A stretch of 64,000 nt of DNA, from assembly GCF_910592395.1 (NCBI RefSeq), contig NC_088310.1, positions 12,285,501-12,349,500 on the forward strand. The letters run 5' to 3'. Numbering within the stretch: position 1 is the first letter of the stretch; every line of letters begins with the position of its first letter. Source of the DNA: Lineus longissimus (Eukaryota; Nemertea; Pilidiophora; Heteronemertea; Lineidae). This document shows positions 21,695 through 31,621 of the stretch, one piece after another. A program made the translations under genes and the position numbers. The notes beneath the pieces are model-generated. The model had not been told where the DNA came from and did no database searches. It saw only the letters and a program-made list of their open reading frames with translations.

Positions 21695-23498
21695 CTTGGT
21701 ACCAATCGCATCATCTTCATGCTGATCATGATGATCATCACTTTTGAACTTGAACTGATCTTCTACCTTTTTCAGCCTATTCGGTGACACTCTCACGAAC
21801 ACACCACCATGCCTCACGAACACGAGCTTCCCATCTTGGCATACCACTTTTCCTGGACCAAGCCACCTGTCCTGTCCATCCCTCTTGTAGTAAACATGAT
21901 CACCTTGACAAAATACCTGTGGGGTGCGTGCATACATCTTAAACACTTTACATTCCTGTTGAATAACTTCCAAATCCTGAGCATATCTATCGTCCCAAAT
22001 TCCGGAATCCTTCAGAAGTGCTTTCAACTTTTCCTGAGTTGGATGAGCAAACTGCCTATGTAACTTGAGAAGAGTACGACGTCGATCTTAATCAGAAAGT
22101 TCTGTCAACTCCACAGCATTGACGCTCTCCACTCCAATATCCTTGATGATTGATACACAGTAATGTCCAGAGGAAGTCAGATTCAAAGCCACATCTATCC
22201 CAAGTATTTCCGCACAGTCATTTTCAATATCCATCTTGATCTTGGCATTCTTCATGGTCTCTCTTGATAGCAGCGAAGGTATTGCGGAGTCAACCACATC
22301 AGTCCTAATTCTCACTTCCTTTCCAACCAAATGCGTCGGTATGATGTATTCTCCACGTGACTTCAGTTTGGTTCCGCCACCAAACTTGAAAATCCTGTTG
22401 CTATCTTTCCTGATGATCTTGCATCTATCAGCATCTTCCAATGAGTCCATGTAACTGTCAAACCAGCTGGAACCACACACAGTACAGCTACATGCCGTAT
22501 CAAAAACAGCAGCATCGTTGGCTTCAATCCCAAGTTCTGCAACATTCCGTTTGTTGTAGCCAGTGAAAAGAACTCCATGTTCTTCCTCCCATTCGGCTTC
22601 ATCACTGTTTTCATCGATCCTCGGTCATGTGCACTTGTTTGATCTTGCTGTTTTCCCAAGCATGAGGACAGTTCCTAATGAAATGCCGATATGACCCACA
22701 GCATTTCCATGTCATACGTTTTCCATCTGCGCCAACAGGATTCATATTTCTGTCTTCATCATTACCAGGCCTACCACTATAACCACGACCTCTACCAGTA
22801 CCACCGATGTACTTGTTGAAACTTCTTTTCTCAAATTTCTTACCTCCTTTGCCCTTGTTGTACTTGTAGTAGGAATTCCCCACTAATGTTGGTTCCACCT
22901 TGATTGCCGCCGCTGACGATCCACCAACACCCACTCCACAAGTTTTGCCTCCTCCTTTGAACTTCTTTAGCGACTTCTTGGCTTGTTCGAAAAGAGTTTT
23001 CTTCATCTCAAAATCCATCCCAGTCAACACCAAAAGTTTTTCCTCCTGCGTTAGACCAGCTCTACGTAACAGTTTGAACGCTAGAATTTCTGGTGGTAAA
23101 GTCAGATTATTGACCTTGATTCTTGTGTATTTCTGATCAAAGTTGGCAATATATTGATCTATAGTCTGATCCGCACTCCTAGTATAATCCTCGAAATCCT
23201 CAGACTTCAGCAGTGCATTGTTCTAACTCATCCTTGCCAAGGGTTTAGTTCAACAACTGAATCAACAGATCAAAGCTATTATCACTGTTCAATTCCTCAA
23301 TTGGTATTTCCTCAAACACCTTCTCCCTAATTTTCAAACCGTCATCCTCTGGTAAACTCAAGGCAACGATAACGCCTTGTTTATCTTTATCTTGTTAATC
23401 GCCAAATCAGTCACTGCTTGCAACGCTGCAAGCTCTTTCCGGTAAAGTTCGTAACTCTTACCTTCCCAATACGCCGGTGCTTTTAGCCTAGCACTCAT
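21695..23498 (-). pseudogene. Copia gag, protease and integrase remnant, with core deletion
   Basis: Gag starts with MSARLKAPAYWEGKSYELYR (ATG at 23498; an upstream in-frame ATG at 23540 is less likely). It is broken by stops between 23330 and 23040. The Gag zinc knuckle (WKCCGSYRHFIRNC, about 22715-22674) retains CX4HX4C, but the first Cys appears to be Trp. A protease follows (active-site strand VFDTACSCTVCG near 22500, with Ala in place of Gly; then VVDSAIPSLLSRETM, LTSSGHYCVSI). An LHRQFAHPTQEKLKALL zinc-finger region and ECKVFKMYARTP precede an abrupt junction to the integrase C-terminal domain (GDHVYYKRDGQDRWLGPGKV). The integrase catalytic core is therefore deleted. The frame then continues across the Gypsy insertion to the RT at 14816. 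Confidence 0.8.
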
Positions 23499-23785
23499 TA
23501 TCCGCTCGCTAATTATCCAACAAACAAACAAAAACTTCAACTTACGCTACTTTACCGCCCACGCCGACGATCAATTCCATAAAATCAAGCCGATTTTTGC
23601 TTGTAAACATTGACGAACTCCGCTATTCCGCCATGCCATGTTAATGCATGCCGCAAATGTACCCAGAATCCACATGAATCCACGCCGATATTCACTCCAC
23701 TGCGTACCGCTAGATTTCAGCTATGATTCGGTCACTTTCCTAAACGAAATCCTCCGTAGATCGTTACTAAAGCATCTGCTAACAC

Positions 23786-23896
23786 TGTTAAACGCTCATA
23801 CATGTAGTATACATGTACTCACCATTGATGTTGATTCCCGAATGCTGTAATGTCGTCACGTCATCTAAGAGACGCTCGCCCATCACTGTTGACTAC
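23786..23896 (-). repeat. Copia 5' LTR, inner part
   Basis: Matches 12699-12800 of the intact LTR, with an extra 11-bp duplication around GTATACATGTA near 23812. It ends at the LINE insertion with the duplicated target GACTAC (23891-23896). Confidence 0.88.
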
Positions 23897-25337
23897 CATC
23901 GAAGATATCAACAAATGATGTCATACCCGGAGTATCTGACCACTGCATCCCTCGCATTGAAGTGGATGTCTCACCTACAATTAGGACGCAGAAGCCAAGG
24001 AAGATCCGTCTCTACAACAAAGCGCAATGGGACTCGATGAAAGGAGAACTCAAACCACTAAAGAAAGAGATCCGATGTCAATCCCAAACGATGCCCATAA
24101 ACGACCTATGGCTACTGTTCAAAAACTAACTGCTCGCCATCATGGACAAATACATTTCAACAAAGATATGCAAAACCCGCGCCAAGTTACCCTACATCGC
24201 TCCGGAGATCGCGAGACTCCTGAAACGAAGAGACCGACTCCACAAGAAAAGGAAAAGAGCCCAGAAAAACTTCGAATTCTCGAATGCCAGCTACATATGC
24301 AGAGACAAGAAGTTAAGGGAACTGAAGACGCTGATCCAGCAAAAGATGAGACAAGCTTATTGGCGCCACCTAGAAACCATCATCACCCCAATGAAGGATG
24401 AAGCTAACACCAACAACAGAGGGGCAATGAAACGCTTCTGGCAATTCATCAAAAGCCAACGGAAGGACGATACTGGAATACCAACCCTGAAAGATCGTGG
24501 GTGCAACGTCAGCGACCCAAAAACCAAAGCCGACATCCTCAACAAACAATTCGAGTAAGTGTTTGCAGAGGACAACAAAGACCAAACCATGCCCACTGAC
24601 GCCCAGAAATTCCCGGACATTACACCAATAACCATCAGCGACACTGGAACCCGGAAGATGTTGCTGAACCTGAAAGAACATAAAGCAGCAGGCCCAGATG
24701 ACATCAGCCCGAGAGTCATGAAGAACCTGGCAACTGGACTTGCCCCCATCCTGGGCATAATCTTCCGTCAATCGTACAGCACTGGTACCATCCCAGATGA
24801 CTGGCCATCAGCGAACGTCACACCTGTCTACAAAAAGGGAAAGAAGACATCACCAGAAAACTACCGCCCCATCTCCATTACATGCATCTGATGTAAAATG
24901 CTAGAGCACATCCTGACAACCAACATCATGCAACACTCAGAACATCACGAGATCCTGTACCATCGCCAGCACGGATTTCGAAGTGGAAAATCCTACGAAA
25001 CCCAACTACTGGAATTCGCAGACGACATTCTGAGATATATGGAGGCAAACAAACAAACAGACGTCCTAATAATGGATTTTTCCAAAGCATTCGATAAGGT
25101 CAACCATCGAAAACTCCTAAACAAACTGTCCAACTACGGAATATCAGTCAAGACCAACAACTGGATATCTGCCTTCCTAAAAAACAGGCGACAAACAGTG
25201 TTCCTTGATGGGGAGAAGTTGTATGAAGGCAGCGTAACATCAGGCGTGCCTCAAGGGTCTGTACTTGGACCTTTACTCTTCCTGATGTATATCAATGACA
25301 TCGCAGACAATTTAACAGCCACTGTCCGACTCTTCGC

Positions 25338-25664
25338 ACGGCACGGTCGGGCCCCTCAGTACCTCGCTGAGATGATCAATGTCTATGAGCCAGAAAGGCA
25401 CCTGCGGTCAGCACACGACCTATCACTTGTAGTTCCGCGTGCAATAAGACCATACGGCGAGCGGGCATTTGGCCACTCGGCCCCCACGCTCTGGAACCGG
25501 CTGCCGACCAACATCCGGGCAGCCGCGACCATTAAGGAATTTCGCGGATTGTTGAAGACAGAGCTGTTTAGTCAGGTGTGATCTTTTTATCTGTAAAGCG
25601 CCCGTGAACGAGCATTTTGCTTGAAACGGGCGCTATAGAAATATGGTATTTACATTACATTACA
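25338..25664 (+). mobile_element. 5'-truncated L2-type LINE tail inserted in the LINE RT
   Basis: The first two-thirds encodes the C-terminus of another LINE ORF2 (QYLAEMINVYEPERHLRSAH, VPRAIRPYGERAFGHSAPTL, WNRLPTNIRAA, FRGLLKTELF), ending at a stop near 25581. A short 3' UTR with a hairpin follows (GCGCCCGTGAACGAGC...GAAACGGGCGC), then a (TTACA)n-type tail, TTTACATTACATTACA. A 5-bp duplication TTCGC lies at 25333-25337 and 25665-25669. Removing the insert restores the host LINE frame exactly. L2-group LINEs typically end with this kind of tail. Confidence 0.85.
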
Positions 25665-26269
25665 TTCGCCGATGATACCATTGTATACCTGGTTATAACA
25701 TCCCCAGCTGACGCCCAAATCCTACAGAAGGACCTTGATCTACTGGGAGAATGGGCAGTCAGGTGGGACATGGAGTTCCACCCGCAGAAATGTCAAGTCA
25801 TGACCATCACCAGGAAGAGAAAGCCGATCCTATCGAACTATACCCTCCACGGCCACCCACTCCAGCATGTCAGCAGCGCCAAGTATCTAGGAGCCAACAT
25901 CACCTCCGACCTGACATGGGCAACACATATAAACGCCATCACTAACAAGGCAAACCGAACTCTAGGCTTCCTCCGCAGAAATGTCCAACTCAACTCCACA
26001 GAACTCAAGGCCACAGCTTACAAAGCCCTCGTCCGCCCCCTACTCGAGTACGCCCCAACCATCTGGGATCCCTACCATAAGAAGGAGATAAAGAAAATCG
26101 AAATGGTACAACGACGAGCTGCCTGCTACACAACAAACCGATACAGAAACCTGTCTAGCGTAGGATCGATGCTGCAAGAACTAGGATGGCCATCACTCGA
26201 ACAAAGGAGACAAGAACATCGCCTAACAATGCTATATAAGATCAAAACAGGAGCCGTCGACTGTGGCGG

Positions 26270-27120
26270 CTTTGATCGAATCTAACTAATATGTCAAGGA
26301 TGAAGTGAAGTTCTGTTTTCCATGACTTCTTTTATTACCATAGATCCCACAGATCACGTAAATCTACAAAGACAAAACGAATGAACATACATAAAGACTT
26401 GCTCACATAATAAACAGGGGACAAGAAAGGAAGAACCAGTGACTGTAAGAAAAAAGGAAGAAAAAGTAGAGGAGGAACAACCATAAAAATTTGTCACATC
26501 CAGGAGGACAGACAAGACATACACATTCATGACGTTTCTTGCACAACCATACAGTATCAACTTTGCAGATTTACTACAGCATTCTATCTGAACATTACAC
26601 CGAATCTTTAACATAGAATCATGTATTAAATGGCATTTACCTGCCTAGATCCTTACTAAAAATATGCATCTCAGCATTCTATAAACATTTCAGTGCATTC
26701 TAAGGACATGCACCAGGGCGTCACCTGGTGTTAAACTATGAAACTATAGCGGGAGCAAACAAGCGTGGGTTTTCACTAATTAAACACATCAAAAACTGAC
26801 CTTTACCGGCTCTGTCATGAACTGGGCTTGTACTGTAGGGTTTCTATACATGTTATTTTAGTTAATTACCTTTGTTCCGGCATCGGGTCTAACTAAGGTT
26901 CCCGAAAAAGTGCCCTTTACTGGCACAAATTCTATACAGTTCGTAATGACCGAAATGTTTGGGTTCAAAGCGAGGCTGGGCGGAACCGGAATGACGCACT
27001 AGCCAAAAGGAGCACGAAAATGGAGGCGCCAAATTCAAATTATCCGCCAAACACCAAAAGAGCGCAAAATAGAGCGCAAACTGCAAAAACGCACTAAAAC
27101 ATGCATTACTGACTAAATTC
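26270..27120. other. unidentified 0.85-kb insertion in LINE ORF2
   Basis: LINE homology stops after LYKIKTGAVDC (about 26262) and resumes only near 27120-27255 with the ORF2 C-terminus. The intervening DNA has no long frame, no convincing terminal inverted repeat and no clear target duplication. Its origin is unknown. Confidence 0.55.
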
Positions 27121-27548
27121 TAACCGACGGCAGTCACAGTCGACATCACAACAAGGCGTCTCACACCATCCAGACGACACCACAAACAACATCACAACTC
27201 GGCATTTCTAACAATAGGAAGCAGCAAAGATTACGTAAAACATTAATTTTACCCAGGAACCATTAAAGAATGGAATGCACTCCAATTCGATCCGGAGCAA
27301 TGCGAAAATGTGGACCAGTTCAAAACCAATCTGCTGGCCACAAGACGCACACCAACGAGCGAATAGTATACGAGAAGAAGCGTCGATGATGTCCCCAGCA
27401 CCACTTACGTCATTACAAACTGTTTACCACACGTTAATTGTTAATTTGGACATTGCATCGACTTTTAAAACACGTTTACCCTTCCCTCAGTGCATGGGCA
27501 AACAGTCCAACTGCCACAACCTTCATTAATGACGTAGAGTAGTTCAAA

Positions 27549-27566
27549 AGAAGAAGAAGAAGAAGA
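27549..27566 (+). repeat. (AAG)n microsatellite, LINE 3' tail
   Basis: Six AAG units directly before the target duplication GACTAC. The position identifies it as the LINE tail and not a free microsatellite. Confidence 0.85.
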
Positions 27567-27659
27567 GACTACGCCATCTCGCCACGTCACAACTCCGTCA
27601 CGATTAAATCACGATGACGTCTATAAAGTCTCCAAGACGACCGTACTAATATATTAACA
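27567..27659 (-). repeat. Copia 5' LTR, outer part
   Basis: Matches 12793-12885 of the intact LTR (GACTACGCCATCTCG...GTACTAAT.TATTAACA) and is followed by the target duplication ACTTG at 27660-27664. It is the outer end of the element on the minus strand. Confidence 0.88.
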
Positions 27660-27664
27660 ACTTG

Positions 27665-28277
27665 TATACGATGGGCTACCCAGATCTGTTCAGCGGATAT
27701 ATTCTCCGCACTGGCTAGTGAAACGTATGGTTAATACATAACGTCCATACTGGCTTGTCAGACCCAGATGTGCGCAAGACTACCTATGGCGTGTCTTACG
27801 ATAATTTCGGATTTTGATATATTTCACTCGCAAAAACGTAATATTCTGCCTGAATGGTGAGTACTCAAGTTGATTTTTTTCATAAAATTTACGTTCAAGT
27901 TTATATTGTAGGCAAACGAATGTGTACATTAAAGTCTCTTCACTACAGTGACAGTTGATTCAATGATGTTTCATTTCAGTGCATGCTGTGGAGCATGGAG
28001 ATGGGTCTGGGAGTGTGGTGTTTCATGGCTGGTAGGCCTAGACCGTAGGCTGTGGGGTCGAAGTCAACACGCTGAACTGAGGAACGGAGAGTATAGGGCT
28101 TGCACCACGTGCTGATATCTGATGATTCATGCAAACGCATAGAAGTGTCCAGCTTGGTTTTCTAACTAACTCTAATTTATTGGTAAAATAACATAGCTAA
28201 AGTACATACAACAATATGATTGATTTGGAGAGCGAGAGGTTTACAAATAAGGAAATGAGTGGTAGTGATTGGTCAAG
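27665..28277. other. non-coding spacer
   Basis: No gene or repeat recognised between the Copia target site and the dispersed repeat that starts near 28278. Confidence 0.4.
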
Positions 28278-28779
28278 AGTCTCCTTTTTCTGTCCTGTCC
28301 GACACGAGGCTTCTGGCCTCATTTTGAATTGGAAAAAATAATTTCAGAGATTGGATTTTTTTACCATGTCAAGTTGTTTTATAGCACTTGCCTAAAACAA
28401 GTTCAAAGTTTTAAATAATTACCCTGAATTAATTTTATTGAGGGGAAAAGTAGGGTGTTCAGGTCAAAATAAACCATTACATATACAATTATTATTGCAG
28501 GCTATATTTCAAGTATCAGCTATTATAAGCATTATGGCTTTTACAGAATGGAAAAATTCCTGTTCAGTCCAAAGTTATAGGCATTTGAACTTCGCAAGAT
28601 TGGGAAATTTTGGCCAAGGGCGCCAAAGGGAAAATGCCTTACAGGGTCAAAGGTCAAATGGCATCCAACATGGCTGCCGGGGTGAGAAAATGATCAGTAT
28701 TTTAGCTGTAGGAATCTTATTTATGAATTTTTTTCAGCAAAATTTATAGAACGGAGTCATATTATGATGTCCGTCCTAA

Positions 28780-29165
28780 CAAATCCAAAATGGCCGCCAA
28801 AATCCAAGATGGCTACCAATAATCCAAGATGGCCACCAAAACTATGTAACTTGGCAACCTTTTCTGCAGCTCTGACTCCCATTGCAAGCCAAAGGAGTAG
28901 TAAAACTTGATAATTACGAATCTTCGGGTTGGAATTCAATATGGCGGCATTCCAAGATGGCCGCCAAGGACAAATATTGAAATATGGCTGCTAGTAATAA
29001 GGATCTTGGCAGATATCATTTCTTTCTTAAACTAAGACACTGGTATGATATGCAGCTTGAGGTCAGTCTATCCACTTTGATGCAATCACCATCAGGCGGC
29101 CATGTTGAAACCAAGATGGCCACCATATTGAAACCAAGATGGCCGTCAAACTTTGCCAACGCCAT
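28780..29165. repeat. cluster of AAGATGGCCGCC-type motifs
   Basis: At least nine occurrences of A(A/T)NATGGCNNCC or its complement lie in under 400 bases: AAAATGGCCGCC, AAGATGGCTACC, AAGATGGCCACC (twice), AATATGGCGGC, AAGATGGCCGCC, ATATGGCTGC, GGCCATGTT and AAGATGGCCGTC. The core AANATGGCGGC is the known consensus of the YY1 zinc-finger factor. Whether these are binding sites is inference. Confidence 0.6.
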
Positions 29166-29436
29166 TAATATTCGAACCAAGCTTGTAATATATCAAAATG
29201 ATCGGATGAGAGTAAGGACGCCAGTCGACTGTTTAAAATGTGGCTATTAACAGACACAGAAAGACTAGAAGCGTTATAAATCAAGTTCATACATTATTAT
29301 TCAACTCATTCGCAAATTATAGATGAAAGTAACGGATAATACGCCTCAAGTACCATCGAATGTATTCGCTGCTTGACAACCACAATCCCTCATTGTGCTG
29401 AATCTGCCTCAATTCTCTTCATCCAGCCAGATCTGA

Positions 29437-29502
29437 AAATAAAGAATAATTATACCTCAAAATAAAGAATAATACCTCAAAATAAAGAATAATATCTTAG
29501 GT
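29437..29502. repeat. short tandem repeat, three ~21-bp units
   Basis: AAAATAAAGAATAAT(TAT)ACCT is repeated three times with small length changes. Non-coding, inside the 2.1-kb element. Confidence 0.75.
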
Positions 29503-30600
29503 ACTTTCAATTATATCATTTATGTCAATGAGACATCTCCGCCAAGGCTTTATTGGTTCAGAGTTACAGATGGTGCTATAGTACACACAGCTATAGCCTA
29601 ACATGGCCTGGTCACTCACAGAACACTGTCACACTGTCACTAGAACCATGCAATGCTGAATGCATGAACCAGGAAATGAAAAGAAAAACATTGATATTTT
29701 CACCAAACTACCCAACAAAACCTTTAAATATAGAGTATTCGAGTCTCAGGACTGTCGAGAACAACATTAGTCAACTGTCACGAGATAACAAGAATGAAAA
29801 CATTGTCAAAATATGCAATAAACCTACCCAAACTGACTGAAATCAGCTGATTTTCTTATGCTAATTTAATTGGAAAAGTGCCCGGATGTTACGAAAATTG
29901 GGCATGCGCCACCATCGGCCAAGTTGGAACTACAAAATAAATTATAAACTCTTGTTTCCGCTGGAGATGTCAAATTATTTTCATCAAAACGGAGGTTTAT
30001 ACTTACAATTACCACTAAATCCGTTTAATTATCATTTCTATGAGATTTCAGAAGGGATAATTAGGTGTTGTTTAGGAGTGTCAAATCTTGGAAATGCCTA
30101 AAATCGGTAAATATTGACGGAATTTCATCCGGTTTTGGACGAACAGCAAGAGTTTCAGCAGTAGAGTTCATTTCCGGATAGATAATTTACATAGGTCATA
30201 TGCCCTTTTGCGGAAAACGCGCCAAAGATTTGACGAGCAAGTGACAGTTGGCCACGCCCCCGTGCCGTCCTCATTAGCATAACGTTATGGCGGACGTGAT
30301 GATCGCCACGGCGGCCCAAGTTGTGCGTAATTTCTAATTTCTCCCCAAATACTCGATGAATTTCATTGAAATTTGAGACAATGAAAGATTAGATACCTGT
30401 TTACCTTGGATCTTCCTGGTTTCTTCATACATCATCGATAAGACGCCGAAATTAACCGATCTTCAAGAGGTGTGAAAAGTTTTTTTCGTCATTTTCTGTG
30501 CGTGACGCGAAAATACGCTTACGGAACGTCGAAAGTCACGTGACCTGAACACCCTAGGAAAAGGCCAGCAAATGTCCTGTCTGACACGTAACTAATACCA

Positions 30601-31155
30601 TGAAATGGCCCTTCTCCTAGTTTTCTCAGCACATGCTGCCGACACATCATGGGCAAAGGAAAGCCCGTCGCCAGAGGGAGGCAGCACAGAAGCAAAAAAA
30701 TAATCTTTCAAATTGCTTCTCTATCACTTTTATTTATTCTATGCATTGTTCCTTTCTATGTATTGTTCCCAAGTCTTATAGCTTGTTTCCATTATGCATG
30801 ACAATATTCTTCTATTTCTAATCTTGTAGTGGTGTGTAATCCTGCCTGGCACAACTTGTAGTAAGTAGTTTGCACTCCTTTCCTTTCCTTTCGGCTTTCC
30901 TCCGGCAAGTGCATAGGTAAAATAGCTTTTTTTCTCAAGTTGTTCTCACTTATTTCTGTTCATCATCATTTCTGTTCATCATTGTGTGTTGCTAATAAAA
31001 TTTAATCCATAGGGAATCATCATTTACATATTGAAAACCCAAGCACATGCTGTGACATACACTGGTCCACCTGGCTAGTTGTGCGGCCTACTTCTTGGGC
31101 AGTGATATAAACAAGGTCAGGCATCCCGAGTGTTGACAAAGCGAATGAGAGAATG
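30601..31155. other. non-coding spacer
   Basis: T-rich, with CTTTCCTTTCCTTTCGG near 30877-30893. No supported gene. Confidence 0.4.
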
Positions 31156-31530
31156 CGGTTCAATTTAAATTGCTCCTTTATTAACCATCTTTGTTCTATC
31201 TAACCTGACGTGCACATTATCATGATTATGAGGATTATAAAAAAATGCCGTGTTGGCTATTTGTAGCTAAGAATTGGACACTGGGATAAGTATGTGCCCC
31301 TTAGACATTGCCATGTCTCTCACTCTGTTGTGGTTCAATTTAATTGCTATCTAACCTGACATGCACATATTGTGATTATGAGGATTATAACAAACATGAA
31401 TGTTTTGCGGTGTTGGCTAGTTGTAGCTAAGAATATTTGATTTAAGCATTGGACACTGGGATAAGTATGTGCCCCCTTAGACATTTTGGGATTAAATTAA
31501 CCTGGTCTCTCATTTTGTTGGGGCTTCCTT
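31156..31530. repeat. tandem duplication, ~180-bp units
   Basis: Two adjacent units share GGTTCAATTTAA, CTAACCTGAC(A/G)TGCACAT, ATTATGAGGATTATAA, GTGTTGGCTA(T/G)TTGTAG and GGACACTGGGATAAGTATGT. Unit 1 runs from about 31156 to 31326 and unit 2 from 31330 to 31530, with small insertions in the second. Non-coding. Confidence 0.75.
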
Positions 31531-31621
31531 ATGTGCCCTTTTGTTGTGACCTGTTTGTCCACAAGTACTACATTTAATTTCGTATTTTAATTTGCGTCGC
31601 GCTCCGGTTGATTTCAACTCA

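Larger units (their letters stand above)
23897..27365 (+). pseudogene. LINE ORF2: endonuclease end, reverse transcriptase, C-terminus; multiply broken
   Basis: The reading begins at the endonuclease C-terminus (GVSDHCIPRIEVDVSPTIRT in a shifted frame). The RT follows with a stop at 24556-24558 and another near 24890: AAGPDDISPRVMK, PVYKKGKKTSPENYRPISIT, HQHGFRSGK-type (RQHGFRSGKSYETQLLEF), VLIMDFSKAFDKVNHRKLL and GVPQGSVLGPLLFLMYINDI. The catalytic FADD is split by the L2 insertion: RLFA lies before 25338 and DDTIVY lies after 25669. The remainder reads KYLGANITSDLTW, TLGFLRRNVQLNS, LEYAPTIWDPYHKKEIKKIE and LGWPSLEQRRQEHRLTMLYK. After another interruption the last segment (PGTIKEWNALQFDPEQCENV) lies at about 27255-27320. 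The clade is the CR1/L2/jockey group; no finer call is made. Confidence 0.85.
23897..27566 (+). mobile_element. LINE (CR1/jockey group) inserted in the Copia 5' LTR
   Basis: The insertion is flanked by the 6-bp duplication GACTAC (23891-23896 and 27567-27572). The intact LTR at 12699-12885 provides the empty site. It is 5'-truncated, beginning inside the endonuclease, and ends in an (AAG)n tail (27549-27566), as expected for target-primed reverse transcription. Two other sequences are inserted in it: an L2-type tail at 25338-25664 and an unidentified block at about 26270-27120. Confidence 0.88.
12699..27659 (-). mobile_element. Copia LTR retrotransposon, split by nested Gypsy and LINE insertions
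   Basis: The ends are defined by LTR copies at 12699-12885 and at 23786-27659 (the latter split), each with TGTTAA...TTAACA ends. A 5-bp target duplication ACTTG flanks the whole (12694-12698 and 27660-27664). A polypurine tract lies beside the 3' LTR (12886-12910, minus strand). Without the Gypsy (14822-21689) and LINE (23897-27566) insertions and their duplications the element is about 4.4 kb. The gene order on the minus strand is gag, protease, integrase remnant, RT, RNase H, which is Copia order. The integrase core is deleted and several stops occur, so it is non-autonomous. The RT and protease style resembles the GalEa-like Copia elements of aquatic animals; that clade name is inference. 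Confidence 0.85.
28451..30556. mobile_element. 2.1-kb non-autonomous DNA transposon with 16-bp TIRs
   Basis: The left end TAGGGTGTTCAGGTCA (28451-28466) is the exact reverse complement of the right end TGACCTGAACACCCTA (30541-30556). GGAAAAG is duplicated on both sides (28444-28450 and 30557-30563), and the paralogous copy at 47.8 kb shows the empty site GGGGAAAAGGCC. No transposase frame is present; the short frames inside (28438-28749, 28984-29250, 29553-29840) resemble nothing. The superfamily is unclear: a 7-bp duplication is uncommon, and an 8-bp hAT-like site with a mutation is possible. Confidence 0.8.
28278..30600 (-). repeat. dispersed repeat with GTGTCGGACAGGAC motif, carrying a 2.1-kb insertion
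   Basis: The outer parts (28278-28450 and 30557-30600) align in inverted orientation with an uninterrupted copy at about 47815-48010. Shared features include GTCCTGTCCGACACGAGGC, GAGGCTTCTGGCCTCATTTT, TTGTTTTATAGCACTTGCC and a second GTCCTGTC.GACACG at the far side. The copy at 47.8 kb lacks the 2.1-kb segment. This is the footprint of an older repeat that later received another element. Confidence 0.7.

Noticed and set aside
28438-28749. 103-codon frame inside the 2.1-kb TIR element as its transposase
   Set aside because: Too short, starts outside the TIR, and has no transposase motif.
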